Assembly (NCBI RefSeq): GCF_016908315.1
Contig: NZ_JAFBDQ010000009.1
Coordinates: 1-64,000 of the forward strand
Source: Halanaerobacter jeridensis
GTDB taxonomy: Bacteria > Bacillota > Halanaerobiia > Halobacteroidales > Halobacteroidaceae
Reading direction: 5' to 3'
DNA length: 64,000 bases
The notes under the pieces were generated by a model. It saw only the letters and a program-made list of their open reading frames with translations. It was not told the origin of the DNA and ran no database searches. The translations under genes were made by a program, and so were the position numbers. Shown here in pieces: positions 45,101-54,003 of the stretch. How positions within the stretch are numbered: position 1 is the first letter of the stretch; each line of letters begins with the position of its first letter.

Positions 45101-47110
45101 AACTGTCATTGTGACCTGTTCTTTACTTATCTGTCCAGCTGATTCTACTACAAAAGCTAACTGATATTCACCTGCTTGATCATAATTTGGTGTCCAAGTA
45201 AACTCACCTGTTTCTTGGTCAAACTCTGCTCCTTCAGGTGCATTCTCAACTCTATATTTTATCTCATCTCCATCAGCATCATTAGCTGATAAGTTAAGCT
45301 GCAGTTCTTCTCCTTCGCTTACTTCGGGAACTTCTATCGGTTCTAAAACAGGGGGTTGGTTATTGTCCTTAACTCTAATTTTCATCATTTCGCTAGCTGT
45401 TGTAGTTCCATCTTGAGCACTAAACTCTAATTCATAGCTACCTGCTTGTTGATAACCTGGCGTCCAGGTGAATTCTCCTGTCTCAGCCTTAAAGTTTGCT
45501 CCCTGCGGCAAACTAGCTGCACTTAAAGTTACATTATCTCCATCTGGATCACTAGCTGTAATTGTAAAGCTTAATTCTTTGCCTTCTCCTATTTCTTGAT
45601 CACTAACATTTTCTAATTGTGGTGGACGATTAACATCACCTACTGTAATCATTACTACTTCTGTATCTTTTAACTGCCCATCACTAGCACTAAATTCCAA
45701 TTTATAATTGCCTTGCTGCTCTTGACTTGGCTGCCAGGTAAACTCTCCTGTTGCCTCATCAAAATTAGTTCCTTCAGGCAACTCACTAACTTGATAGCTC
45801 AGTTCATCTCCATCAGCATCATTAGCTGTTACTGTGAAGTTCAATTCTTTGCCTTCAGCTACTGTTTTATTTTCAATTGCTGTGATGACTGGCGAACGGT
45901 TCAGCTCATTAACATTAATTTTAACTGTTTGATTAGTTGTTTTACCTCCAGCAGTTGCTGCAAAAGTCACTTCATATTCTCCTGAAGTTTCACTACCGGG
46001 TTGCCAACTAAACTCTCCTGTCTCAGCATTGAAATTCGCTCCTTGAGGAAGATTAGCTGCACTTAAAGTCACACTATCTCCATCAGGGTCGGAAGCAGAA
46101 ACAACAAAGTTTAATTTTGACTCTTCAGTAACACTTGTTTCAGTCTTGCTTTCTATCACTGGTGGTCTATCTTTATGATTAACTATAATCACTATCTTGC
46201 GATTAGTTGATTCCATACCATCAGTTACAGTAATTAGAGTTCCATAGTCTTTACTCCCTTGCTCTACTAGATCATAGCTTGGTGTCCAAGTGAATTGCCG
46301 CATTTCTACTAAAGACTGATTACTCATTTTCTGAGTATTGCTTTCATCTGTTACTTCAGTCAATTTATCAGCCACTGCCCCTTCAAATTCATACTTTAAT
46401 TTATCAATCCCATTCGGATCTTTAGCCCGTACTTCAATTAACAGTTCTTCACCTTCTGTCACTTCTACAGCTTTATATTCATAACCGTCAGTAGCTGCAC
46501 TTTGAATCTCCGATTTCTGCTCTACTGATTCAATTATCGGCGGACCATTAATTCCAATTACAATTTCTTTTTCCGTTGTTAATTCTCCATCACTAACTTC
46601 AAATCTCAACTTATAATCTCCAGCAGTAGTGATCCCCGGATGAGTTAAAGTCTGAGTTTGTGGATCAAAACTACCGGCTAATTTATCATCTGCTTCAACA
46701 ACATTATAGGTCAAATTATCACTATCACTGTCATTAGCTTCTACCTTAAATTCAATCTTTTCTCCAGGAAAATACTTTTTGTCAGCAACACTAGTTTTAA
46801 AGTTAGGTGCATCACTAAAATAAGCCTTAATCTGCATCTTCTCTTGAGCTACTATAGTGACTGGATTTTTATCCCCATCAATATCTCCTGCCCAGTGATC
46901 AAATCCCCAATCATCTGCTCCCTGCTGGGGTTCGGCGGTTAGAGTCACTTCTCTATTTTCACTTGTTGGGCGGCCTGAATTTTTGACTTCGCCTTGACCT
47001 TCAACACTAATATTTAATTTGTAATTTTTAGTTCCATGATCATCATTATCAGAACAACCGGTCAATACAACTACAAACAATAACATAATCACTAATAATT
47101 TACGTTTCAC
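42191..47110 (-). CDS. Giant lipoprotein with about a dozen Ig/cadherin-like repeats (1639 aa)
   Basis: Lipobox LTGC (Cys19). An InlB B-repeat-like domain comes first (about 30-95, VTLTAEPQQGADDW, WAGDIDGDKNPV). About eleven He_PIG/cadherin-type domains follow (about 95-1250), each with VSASDPDGD-type calcium loops and the core FTWTPxYxQAGxYxLxF. One cadherin-tandem domain (TPEDKAVTIDLLANDSDPEG) and an Fn3 domain (MVYRSTTDDSSTAEP) come next. The last 300 residues are beta-rich and unassigned (DGDGTLEFEQASSVEYYP). It is probably a rod that holds a C-terminal domain away from the outer membrane. The start is GTG 47110 after GGGGGAGGG, 18 bases after the outer-membrane-protein stop, so the two form one unit. 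It lacks the N-terminal domain of the other lipoproteins. Confidence 0.88.
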   Translation of the reverse strand: MKRKLLVIMLLFVVVLTGCSDNDDHGTKNYKLNISVEGQGEVKNSGRPTSENREVTLTAEPQQGADDWGFDHWAGDIDGDKNPVTIVAQEKMQIKAYFSDAPNFKTSVADKKYFPGEKIEFKVEANDSDSDNLTYNVVEADDKLAGSFDPQTQTLTHPGITTAGDYKLRFEVSDGELTTEKEIVIGINGPPIIESVEQKSEIQSAATDGYEYKAVEVTEGEELLIEVRAKDPNGIDKLKYEFEGAVADKLTEVTDESNTQKMSNQSLVEMRQFTWTPSYDLVEQGSKDYGTLITVTDGMESTNRKIVIIVNHKDRPPVIESKTETSVTEESKLNFVVSASDPDGDSVTLSAANLPQGANFNAETGEFSWQPGSETSGEYEVTFAATAGGKTTNQTVKINVNELNRSPVITAIENKTVAEGKELNFTVTANDADGDELSYQVSELPEGTNFDEATGEFTWQPSQEQQGNYKLEFSASDGQLKDTEVVMITVGDVNRPPQLENVSDQEIGEGKELSFTITASDPDGDNVTLSAASLPQGANFKAETGEFTWTPGYQQAGSYELEFSAQDGTTTASEMMKIRVKDNNQPPVLEPIEVPEVSEGEELQLNLSANDADGDEIKYRVENAPEGAEFDQETGEFTWTPNYDQAGEYQLAFVVESAGQISKEQVTMTVAKKDREPTIENSDELKDLSIEEGAELSFKLNANDPDGDEVSYSASNLPEGARLDRNTGEFAWIPSYDQAGSYELTFTINAGGKSVTQTVEITIADQEKPTEDSPPVIGTIKDKEINEGETLSFIVPASDPDGDKITLSADNLPQGAEFNAATGELIWIPSYQQSGRYELSFTAQANGKSDSQTVSVIVNDFTNYEDSPPVIADISDQEVAEGSSLNFKVTASDPDGDEVTLSAVNLPQGAEFNAETRELSWTPNYQQAGNYSFSIKAAANGKTTTEEVEVVVTNSNDLPVIESVTNVSNGNATIAEGTKLDLTVRASDANGDDLSYSLTGSIAEKFNQSKNQFTWTPGYETAGEYSLTIGVSDGKETVTQDINLVVENTDRPPEVGADSATTPEDKAVTIDLLANDSDPEGKELSLEQVNDASNGTVTKDGEGTVTYTPDEDWNGTDSFSYIVSDGNLTATGEVTVTVTPVDDPPVLDQIGDKEVDEGKELSFTVTAQDIDNQVTLSANNLPTGANFAAATGEFAWTPQADDQGSYEPTFTVEANGKSDSETITITVNDKLDGGVNPEEPPAQPTGLIGDHYNGEVMLKVDNPTGKANYMVYRSTTDDSSTAEPITDSLVDLESWKDSSVESENTYYYWVRAYNEQGLSSELSNQAQVSLLGSVIFAGLSETPAGAPLGIDRNISELQDAAGNKLSGDYDLRISSDIDGELLSQSAVTFDAGAPTSFIMIPEGRLVTPGTHQLTLEIKMGGGVVSDTVELEVGFSVREETLSNATLQLENQNQAGDTLTLEGPPGVQGNGIRLEFAATNDNIEMNYDRSNELFTIDLKDSTVSDNTSTNIADTIPPITASGDATASGNEWQASQPGGMLQGGKSEFKIFVPFADPVKESSATVPSKYSLDVDGDGTLEFEQASSVEYYPNDNMVSVAFVVEKKENILQRGTSQIIIEDVETQSGDRINIRGRLFLQQDA

Positions 47111-47128
47111 AAATAATCCCTCCCCCTT

Positions 47129-47719
47129 CTAAAATTTCTGTATCATCTTTAATCCTGATTCAAAACCTTTAAAATCATCTACCATTCTATAACCTAAGCG
47201 AGCATTTAAAATTAAATTTTTCTTTACCATTTCGCTTACTCCCACTCCTATTTTAGCTCCAAATTCCCAATTTTCATCACTACTAGAAGTTGTTGTATTA
47301 TCTCCTGTTAACTTTTTATTTAAGCTAATTTGATAAAATCCAGCTTTAGAGTAAACATTAAAATTTTCTAATTGATAAAAATTATTAAATTCATAAGTGA
47401 AAGTACCTAATAAACCAAAAGCTTGATAATCGTCTTCTGCTTGATATGTCTGATTATTATTGGGATTATCATATATATACTCTGTGGTATATTCACGACT
47501 GTAATCTAATAATTCTACTTCCCACCCAAAAGAATAATCTTTAATAGTCAAATTTTTTGCTCCACCATAAAATCCTATCCCTGATAAATCTAATTCTGAA
47601 TAAATATTATAGTTTATCCCCGCATAGCCAATCCACTCCTCTTCTTGAGCATTAATTGTGCCTGTCAGTAAAACTACCATAATTAAAACACTAATAAAAA
47701 TTAATTTTTCTTGAGACAT
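47129..47719 (-). CDS. Small outer-membrane beta-barrel protein
   Basis: The 196-residue protein has a signal peptide cleaved near INAQEE. The mature part is made of alternating hydrophobic/polar strands rich in Tyr, Phe and Gly (WIGYAGINYNIYSELDLSG, FGAKIGVGVSEM), and the last residue is Phe after a terminal strand (GLKMIQKF). That is the hallmark of BAM-inserted barrels and supports a diderm envelope. No enzyme motif is seen; OmpW/OprF-like small barrels are the nearest idea. ATG 47719 follows AAAGGAGGGG. It is the first gene of the long lipoprotein unit, driven by site C (47776-47809). It may anchor or export the following lipoprotein, which is inference. Confidence 0.8.
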   Translation of the reverse strand: MSQEKLIFISVLIMVVLLTGTINAQEEEWIGYAGINYNIYSELDLSGIGFYGGAKNLTIKDYSFGWEVELLDYSREYTTEYIYDNPNNNQTYQAEDDYQAFGLLGTFTYEFNNFYQLENFNVYSKAGFYQISLNKKLTGDNTTTSSSDENWEFGAKIGVGVSEMVKKNLILNARLGYRMVDDFKGFESGLKMIQKF

Positions 47720-47775
47720 AAAATAAACCCCTCCTTTGAATTGAAATATTTGTAGACAAAGTTATAACTATCTTC

Positions 47776-47809
47776 ATTGTAACAAACCAATCTAAAAGTA
47801 ATCTAAAAA
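47776..47809 (-). promoter_or_regulatory. Outer-membrane-protein unit promoter with tandem 11-bp activator repeat (site C)
   Basis: On the minus strand TTTTTAGATTA then CTTTTAGATTG (47809-47788), 6 bases, then -10 TACAAT (47781-47776). Two mismatches to sites A and B, same spacing. It lies about 57 bases upstream of the outer-membrane-protein start. Confidence 0.75.
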
Positions 47810-47842
47810 ATACCCCTTTTTTGACTTTAAATCCTGTTTTTC

Positions 47843-47888
47843 TCAAAAAAATAAAAAAATCAGCAGCTAATTAATTAGCTGCTGATTT
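47843..47888 (-). terminator. Strong terminator of the opp operon
   Basis: The perfect 32-base palindrome 47857-47888 (AAATCAGCAGCTAATT and its complement) is followed by TTTTTTTATTTTTTT on the minus strand. It is 19 bases past oppF. Confidence 0.92.
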
Positions 47889-47907
47889 AGTCCTTTATTT
47901 TATGATT

Positions 47908-48885
47908 TTATTCTAATTTATCTGTAAAATGACACGCTGCTAAATGATCTTCACCTTTTTCTTCAAAGACTGGTTCTTCTTGTTTACAAATATCTTCTGC
48001 ATATGGACAACGGGTATGGAAAGTACAACCACTTGGTGGATTAATTGGACTTGGCACATCACCTTCCAAAATAATCTTTTCTCGCTGCCGCTGCGGATCT
48101 GGAACTGGAATAGCCGATAACAGTGCTTTAGTATACGGATGTTTAGGAGTATCATATAAGTCATCTTTATCAGCTAATTCTACAATTTTACCTAAGTACA
48201 TCACAGCTACTCGATCACTGATATGTCTCACTACACTCAAATCGTGAGCAATAAAGATATAAGTTAATCCTAATTCATCCTGTAAATCTTCCATTAAGTT
48301 AATTACCTGTGCCTGAATCGAAACATCAAGAGCAGATACAGGTTCATCACAGACAATAACTTCTGGGTCTACTGCTAAAGCACGAGCAATTCCAATTCTC
48401 TGCCGCTGTCCACCACTAAATTCATGGGGATAGCGCTTAGCAAATTTAGATGATAGACCTACCATATCTAGCAATTCTCTAACTCGTTCTTCTTTTTCTT
48501 TTCCTTTAGCTAAATTATGAATATCTAGCGGTTCTCCTACAATTTCTGCTACTGTCATACGCGGATTCAAAGAAGCATAAGGATCCTGGAAAATCATCTG
48601 CATTTCTTTTCTTAAACTTCTCAAATCTTTTTTATCTAATTTATGAATATCTCTACCTTCAAATTTAACTTCGCCCTCAGTAGCATCTAATAAACGCAGT
48701 AATACTTTACCAGTAGTTGATTTTCCACAACCAGATTCTCCAACTAAACCTAAAGTTTCACCGCGTTTAACATTAAAATTAAGGCCATCTACAGCTTTGA
48801 CCGAATTAACTTGCCTTTTAAAAATACCGCCATTAATTGGAAAGTGCTTCTTAAGATTATTGACTTCTAGAATATTGTCAGCCAT
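47908..48885 (-). CDS. oppF: Oligopeptide ABC importer ATPase OppF
   Basis: The 325-residue ATPase of the OppD/OppF family powers peptide uptake. It has Walker [10 protein letters not shown] (about 50), signature LSGGQ-type [15 protein letters not shown] (about 157), Walker [13 protein letters not shown], and the C-terminal Opp/Dpp extension with Cys-rich [14 protein letters not shown] (about 290), which in relatives binds an iron-sulfur cluster. Its ATG at 48885 directly abuts the oppD stop. Last gene of oppBCDF, followed by a strong terminator. Nickel or dipeptide import is possible, since substrate choice lies in the binding protein, which is not here. Confidence 0.94.
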   Translation of the reverse strand: MADNILEVNNLKKHFPINGGIFKRQVNSVKAVDGLNFNVKRGETLGLVGESGCGKSTTGKVLLRLLDATEGEVKFEGRDIHKLDKKDLRSLRKEMQMIFQDPYASLNPRMTVAEIVGEPLDIHNLAKGKEKEERVRELLDMVGLSSKFAKRYPHEFSGGQRQRIGIARALAVDPEVIVCDEPVSALDVSIQAQVINLMEDLQDELGLTYIFIAHDLSVVRHISDRVAVMYLGKIVELADKDDLYDTPKHPYTKALLSAIPVPDPQRQREKIILEGDVPSPINPPSGCTFHTRCPYAEDICKQEEPVFEEKGEDHLAACHFTDKLE

Positions 48886-49887
48886 TTATTTTACCTCGCT
48901 TTCATTCTTCAAGTCAAGCTCTTTCCAGCGCCAGCAGCGCACATAATGATCTGGCTTTACTTCTTCTAAGTCTGGTTCTTCAGCCCAACATTTTTCTTCC
49001 GCATAATTACAACGATTAGCAAATTTACACCCATTAGGGAAGTTTAATGGATCAGGTACTGTACCCTTAATTGGCTTTAATTTACCTTCACTTCCTTCTA
49101 TTTTAGGAATTGATTTGATTAAACCAGCAGTATAAGGATGTTCCGGATCTTTATATAAAGTCACTGTATCAGTCTGTTCCACAATTCTACCACCATACAT
49201 CACAGCCACTTTATCAGCTACTTCAGCAATTACTCCTAAGTTATGAGTAATTAAAATAATTGAAGTATTGAATTCATCACGTAATTCATCCATTAACTCT
49301 AAAATTTGAGCCTGAATAGTTACATCTAGAGCAGTAGTCGGCTCATCAGCGATTAATAATTCTGGATTACAAGCTAAAGCCATAGCAATCATAACTCGCT
49401 GTCTCATTCCACCACTTAATTGGTGCGGATGTTCATGCACTCTTTCTTCTGGAGATGGAATTCCTACCTTTTCTAACATATCAATTGATTTTTCTAAAGC
49501 TTCATCCTTATTTAATCCTTGGTGTAATCTTAAAACTTCAGAGATCTGCTCTCCAATTGTATAAACTGGATTTAAAGAAGTCATTGGCTCCTGAAAAATC
49601 ATTGAAATTTCGTTACCTCTAATCTTACGTATTCTTTTCATCTTTAAGTCCAATAAATTTTCATCTTTAAAGTTAATTTCTCCCCCTACAATATCTCCAG
49701 GAGGGCTAGGCACTAACTGCATAATGGATGCAGCAGTAACACTCTTACCTGAACCTGATTCTCCCACAATTCCTAGTGTTTCACCTTTTTCAACATCAAA
49801 GCTCACACCATCAACAGCTTTAACTGTTCCTCTATCAGTAAAGAAGTAGGTCTGTAAATCTTTTACCTCTAGTAATGTACTACTCAT
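48886..49887 (-). CDS. oppD: Oligopeptide ABC importer ATPase OppD
   Basis: The 333-residue partner ATPase has Walker [10 protein letters not shown] (about 42), signature [15 protein letters not shown], Walker [13 protein letters not shown], and the Opp/Dpp C-terminal domain with [14 protein letters not shown]. It pairs with OppF to form the heterodimeric motor under OppBC. ATG 49887 follows a GGAGGG site 14 bases after oppC. Of the two ATPases it is the one with the short N-terminus, as usual for OppD/DppD. Confidence 0.94.
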   Translation of the reverse strand: MSSTLLEVKDLQTYFFTDRGTVKAVDGVSFDVEKGETLGIVGESGSGKSVTAASIMQLVPSPPGDIVGGEINFKDENLLDLKMKRIRKIRGNEISMIFQEPMTSLNPVYTIGEQISEVLRLHQGLNKDEALEKSIDMLEKVGIPSPEERVHEHPHQLSGGMRQRVMIAMALACNPELLIADEPTTALDVTIQAQILELMDELRDEFNTSIILITHNLGVIAEVADKVAVMYGGRIVEQTDTVTLYKDPEHPYTAGLIKSIPKIEGSEGKLKPIKGTVPDPLNFPNGCKFANRCNYAEEKCWAEEPDLEEVKPDHYVRCWRWKELDLKNESEVK

Positions 49888-49900
49888 TTCTTTCCCTCCA

Positions 49901-50815
49901 TTAATCTTTCATTTTAGGATCTAGTGCATCTCTTAGTCCATCACCAAGCAAATTAATCCCCATTACTGCAATCATAATTGCTAAGCCAGGGAACCAGATC
50001 ATATAAGGATAACTTCTAATATACTCTTGACCTGTTTTTAACATCACACCCCAACTTGGACGTGGTGGTTGAGTACCTAAGCCTAAAAAACTCAATCCTG
50101 CTTCAGCTAAAATTGCACCTGCAACTCCTAAAGTTACAGTTACAATAATCGGGGCCAAACTATTTGGAATCACATGTTTGACGATAATCCTAAAGTCTGA
50201 AGCTCCTAATGATTGAGCAGCTTCTATATATTCTTCCTCTTTAATAGACATAACTTGTCCTCTAACTATTCTTGCTAACGGCGGCCAACTAATCAGTCCT
50301 AAAGCCAAGAAAACCTTATCGACTCCCGGCTCACTAAAGACGGCCATAATTGCTATCGCAAACAGAATAAACGGAAAAGCCAAAAAGACCTGTATCAAAT
50401 ATGACACAGCCTCATCAATTAAACCTCCATAATAACCAGCAATAGCACCTAAAGTAATTCCTAATACCAATGCAATCCCCTGGGTGATCAAACCTACCAT
50501 CAAGGAAATTCGCGCACCATAGACTACTCGACTGAATATATCACGCCCTAATTTATCAGTTCCAAAGGGATGAGCCCAACTTGGTCCTTGTAAAGATAGC
50601 TCAACTTTACCATCTTCTATTACTGGAGCATATCTAGGATTATAAGGCGCAATTATAGGTGCAAAAATTGCTACAATTAATAAAACAGTTGTAATCCCTA
50701 AACCAATCATTGCTAATTTATTTTTCTTTAATCTTTTCCAGGCTTCATGCCATGGACTATGTGCTTCTTCAGATATTTGCTTTATTTCTTGTTCTTCTTC
50801 AACTTGTGCCTTCAT
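49901..50815 (-). CDS. oppC: Oligopeptide ABC importer permease OppC
   Basis: The 304-residue inner-membrane permease has an N-terminal OppC_N segment ([20 protein letters not shown]), six transmembrane helices and the EAA loop for ATPase docking ([25 protein letters not shown] in part). It contains the family string [16 protein letters not shown] near residue 83. ATG 50815 follows AAAGGAGGGG, 21 bases after oppB. Confidence 0.94.
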   Translation of the reverse strand: MKAQVEEEQEIKQISEEAHSPWHEAWKRLKKNKLAMIGLGITTVLLIVAIFAPIIAPYNPRYAPVIEDGKVELSLQGPSWAHPFGTDKLGRDIFSRVVYGARISLMVGLITQGIALVLGITLGAIAGYYGGLIDEAVSYLIQVFLAFPFILFAIAIMAVFSEPGVDKVFLALGLISWPPLARIVRGQVMSIKEEEYIEAAQSLGASDFRIIVKHVIPNSLAPIIVTVTLGVAGAILAEAGLSFLGLGTQPPRPSWGVMLKTGQEYIRSYPYMIWFPGLAIMIAVMGINLLGDGLRDALDPKMKD

Positions 50816-50836
50816 ATATTTTTAGTCACCCCTCCT

Positions 50837-51766
50837 TTAATCATAACGAATTCTAGGATCTAATAAACCATAACTTAAATCAACTAATAAATTAACTAAT
50901 ACAAAACAAGCAGCTAAGAAAATAACTGTCCCTTGAATTAGGGGAAAATCACGTTTTAAAACGGCATTAACTGCTAAACGACCTAAACCAGGCCAAGAAA
51001 ATACAGATTCAGTTAGTACAGCTCCACCTAATAAATAACCTAATTGTGTACCAATTACTGTAATTACCGGTATTAATGCATTTTTTAAAGCATGCTTAAT
51101 TACTACTATCTGCTCTGATAAGCCTTTAGCTCTTGCTGTCTTTACATAGTCCTTATCAATTACTTCAAGCATACTAGACCGAGTCATTCGTGCTACTTTA
51201 GCAGCTTGTCTAAATCCTAACGCAAACGCTGGTAGAATCAAATATCTGAGACTACCACTTCCATAACCACCAGCTGGTAAAAGATCTAAATTAAGTGAAA
51301 ATACTACAATCAACACTAACCCTAGCCAGTAAACGGGCATCGAAATCCCCAACATGGAAAAGGTCATAAAGAAATAATCTAAAAAGGAATTAGACTTAAC
51401 TGCAGAAACAATGCCAGCACTTACTCCTAAGACAATCGAAATTATAGTAGCAGCTAAAGCTAATTTAGCCGTAGCTGGAAATCTCTCTAATACCATATCT
51501 AAAACAGGCTGTCTAGTTGTGAATGACTTCCCAAAGTCACCCTTAAAAAGACCGCCAATAAATCTACCATACTGTACAATTAGCGGATCATCTAAACCCA
51601 TTTCCGCTCTAATCATCTCAATCGTTTCAGGGTCGGCATGTTGGCCCATAGAAATTCTTACTGGGTCTCCTGGTACAAATACAAAATTAAGTAAGAATGT
51701 TATAGTAGCAATTCCAATCAAAATAGGAACTACCATCAATGTTTTTCTTAGTATATATCCGAGCAT
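50837..51766 (-). CDS. oppB: Oligopeptide ABC importer permease OppB
   Basis: The 309-residue permease starts MLGYILRKTLMVVPILIGI and has six helices and the EAA loop DYVKTARAKGLSEQIVVIKH. It forms the channel with OppC. First gene of the operon, ATG 51766 after AAAGGTGG. No oppA is present on either side; the neighbouring upstream gene is a lytic transglycosylase with separate function. The binding protein must be encoded elsewhere. Confidence 0.94.
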   Translation of the reverse strand: MLGYILRKTLMVVPILIGIATITFLLNFVFVPGDPVRISMGQHADPETIEMIRAEMGLDDPLIVQYGRFIGGLFKGDFGKSFTTRQPVLDMVLERFPATAKLALAATIISIVLGVSAGIVSAVKSNSFLDYFFMTFSMLGISMPVYWLGLVLIVVFSLNLDLLPAGGYGSGSLRYLILPAFALGFRQAAKVARMTRSSMLEVIDKDYVKTARAKGLSEQIVVIKHALKNALIPVITVIGTQLGYLLGGAVLTESVFSWPGLGRLAVNAVLKRDFPLIQGTVIFLAACFVLVNLLVDLSYGLLDPRIRYD

Positions 51767-51914
51767 TTTCTACCACCTTTCATGTAAAATAATTTTTGTT
51801 ACAATCATAAGTTTTAATTATGCTCTCATAAACCAAATTAAGCTAACACCCGACTACTCGACTACTCAATTATAACTAGGCTAATAATTATGATTATAAT
51901 AGTGTAACAATACA

Positions 51915-51943
51915 ATTATATATTGATTCTCATTTTGTGTCAA
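51915..51943 (-). promoter_or_regulatory. Consensus promoter of the opp operon
   Basis: On the minus strand TTGACA (51943-51938), a 17-base spacer and TATAAT (51920-51915). It overlaps the 3' end of the lytic transglycosylase gene slightly, so opp is expressed on its own. The 150 bases to oppB include a CGACTACT direct repeat near 51850. Confidence 0.85.
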
Positions 51944-51949
51944 ATAAAA

Positions 51950-52516
51950 TTATTCTTTATAAATATACTGATATCTTTGATAAATTTTCATTACTTTTTC
52001 TACATAACCGCGAGTTTCAGCAAAAGGGATACTATCTAAAGTTTCATGTTTCCCATCCCATCTTTCATTTTCTAACCACTGTCCTACATTACCCTGCCCT
52101 CCATTATAGGCAGCTAATACTACAGGTAATCGATTATCAAATTCCTCTTTTAATCGAGCTAAATACCAACCACCACACTTAATATTAATCTCAGGATCAT
52201 AAAGATCACTTATCTCAAAATTTTGATATCCTAAATTATTAGCCACCCAATCTCCGGTTTGCGGCATAATTTGCATTAAGCCCCTAGCCCCTTGATCAGA
52301 TACTGCTTCAGGATTAAATTTACTTTCCACATAGATGATTGAAAGCAATAAATAAGGATCTATATTATCCTCTGCTGCTGTTTCAAAAACTAAATTTTCA
52401 TAATAAATTGGATAAATCATCTTTAATAAATCTTTATGCGTTGTAGTTATAGAAATTATTAATAGTGTAGCTAGGGTAATAAGTATAATTTTACGCCAAT
52501 CTAAACTAATGATCAC
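51950..52516 (-). CDS. Membrane-anchored lytic transglycosylase (SLT family)
   Basis: It cleaves peptidoglycan between MurNAc and GlcNAc. One N-terminal membrane anchor (about 10-25) is followed by an SLT domain with catalytic Glu in YVESKFNPEAVS, the GLMQIMP motif and AAYNGG (about 130). At about 188 residues it is a minimal enzyme, close to the YjbJ/CwlQ type. The start is GTG 52516, with GGGAG 8 bases upstream; a TTG at 52531 precedes that site. It is separated by about 170 bases of repeat-like sequence from coaE. Confidence 0.9.
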   Translation of the reverse strand: MIISLDWRKIILITLATLLIISITTTHKDLLKMIYPIYYENLVFETAAEDNIDPYLLLSIIYVESKFNPEAVSDQGARGLMQIMPQTGDWVANNLGYQNFEISDLYDPEINIKCGGWYLARLKEEFDNRLPVVLAAYNGGQGNVGQWLENERWDGKHETLDSIPFAETRGYVEKVMKIYQRYQYIYKE

Positions 52517-52700
52517 ATTTAACACTCCCAAATTAACACTCAGATTATCCTAAGACTGAGGCTAAGCAAAGATAAAATAACAACCCTCTTTCTATTCAGA
52601 CTTAGACTTAATAAATTTATTTTTGTGTTCTACTTAAACTCATACTTATATTTTTAACTTCTTCTTTCATTTATTCTTATGCTCATACTTATACTTATTA

Positions 52701-53285
52701 TTAAATAATTTTCCTCCACAATTTCTGCACTTGTTTTTCTAGTTCTTCTTGACTTCCGTTATTGACAATAATTCTATCCGCATATTCCTTTTTCTCATCT
52801 AAAGGCATTTGCGATTCAATCTTTTTCACTGCTGCCTCTCGATTAATATCATCTCGCTGCATAAGTCGTTTAATTTGTACTGTGCGCTTTAGATAAACCA
52901 ACCACACTTCTGCAAAAAAGTCTATCATCCCTACTTCTATTAATAATGGTATCTCAGCAATTACTATTTCATAACTCTGCTCTAATTTTTCTACCCTTGC
53001 TTTAATCTCTGAGATAATAATAGGATGAGTAAGTTGGTCTAATTTTTCTCTTTGCTGTGGATTATTAAAAATTATTGTCCCTAATTTATCACGGTCTATC
53101 TCTTGCTCAGCCTTCAAGATCTCTTCTCCAAAGTGACCTACTACTTTCTGCCATAGTTTCTGCTTTGGTTTCATTAGTTCATGTGCTATTTCATCAGCAT
53201 CAACAACTTTTGCTCCTAATGATTGCAGAAATCTGCTCACAGTACTCTTACCACTAGCTATTCCCCCAGTTAATCCAATTTTCAC
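52701..53285 (-). CDS. coaE: Dephospho-CoA kinase
   Basis: The last step of coenzyme A synthesis: ATP-dependent phosphorylation of dephospho-CoA. The 194-residue protein has the P-loop GLTGGIASGKST at its N-terminus, VVDADEIAHELM (substrate-binding Asp) and IPLLIEVGM, all family signatures. The start is GTG 53285 after AAGGAGAG. It follows ytaF by 13 bases. The polA-mutM-ytaF-coaE order resembles Bacillus subtilis, with extra genes inserted here. Confidence 0.95.
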   Translation of the reverse strand: MKIGLTGGIASGKSTVSRFLQSLGAKVVDADEIAHELMKPKQKLWQKVVGHFGEEILKAEQEIDRDKLGTIIFNNPQQREKLDQLTHPIIISEIKARVEKLEQSYEIVIAEIPLLIEVGMIDFFAEVWLVYLKRTVQIKRLMQRDDINREAAVKKIESQMPLDEKKEYADRIIVNNGSQEELEKQVQKLWRKII

Positions 53286-53298
53286 TATTATCTCTCCT

Positions 53299-53940
53299 TC
53301 ATAATAATTTAATCAGCCCTAAAATTATTAATATAAATCCTGGTGTTAATTTCAAATTATTCCGAGAATAGTCAGCAGTAGTATTAGTCCCTAGCCAGAC
53401 CCCCATTTTAAGTAAAACAAATTTAAAAGCAATTACAAATATAGCTGTTGCTAAAATATTATACCCTGCCATAGCTGCTCCTATCCCTGCTCCAAAAGCA
53501 TCTAAAGCTAAAGCAGTTCCTAAAACAACCGCTTCTTGTTTACTAATCGTCCCCGAATAATCTAAATCAGCCCGCAGTGGTTCTTGTAAAATATTAATAA
53601 TTAAACCTAAAGAATTAATTTCAAAACTAAATAATTCTCGCGGCCATTTTTTAGCTATATCTTCATTATTATCAATTTCTCTCGCAGATTGATATAACAA
53701 CCATCCCCCAATTAAAACTAACAGCAACCCTCCAATTTTGCTTGCCCATAAGGCAGGGAATAATTTAGTTAGCCAGGAACCACAAACCATAGAAAATAAG
53801 ACCATAACTCCAGAAGCAATACTAATAATTACTATTGGACATAAATTAATTTTAATTCCTTTTAATCCATAAGTTATTCCAGCTAAAAAACCATCTAAAC
53901 TAATTGCTAACGCTAAAATTAAAACTGGCAGTAAATTCAC
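53299..53940 (-). CDS. ytaF: YtaF-type membrane protein
   Basis: The protein of about 213 residues has six hydrophobic segments in two similar halves, each with a conserved acidic motif (ALAISLDGFLAGITYG; GTALALDAFGAGIGA), like the MntP/YtaF superfamily of small cation exporters. In Bacillus it is named a sporulation membrane protein; its role is not settled. I choose GTG 53940 because GGGGGAG lies just upstream; ATG 53958 lies before that site. Its place next to coaE and mutM is conserved. Confidence 0.85.
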   Translation of the reverse strand: MNLLPVLILALAISLDGFLAGITYGLKGIKINLCPIVIISIASGVMVLFSMVCGSWLTKLFPALWASKIGGLLLVLIGGWLLYQSAREIDNNEDIAKKWPRELFSFEINSLGLIINILQEPLRADLDYSGTISKQEAVVLGTALALDAFGAGIGAAMAGYNILATAIFVIAFKFVLLKMGVWLGTNTTADYSRNNLKLTPGFILIILGLIKLL

Positions 53941-54003
53941 AATAACTCCCCCTCTCATACTATTACCTATAACTAAACTATGAAAGAGAGAGTTAAGGTG
54001 TGA

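Noticed and set aside
47908-51766. Nickel or dipeptide specificity for the Opp transporter
   Set aside because: Specificity depends on the binding protein, which is absent from the window.
51915-51943. Fur-like box at the opp promoter (ATGAGAATCAAT)
   Set aside because: Too few matches to the palindromic consensus, and peptide import gives no reason to expect iron control.
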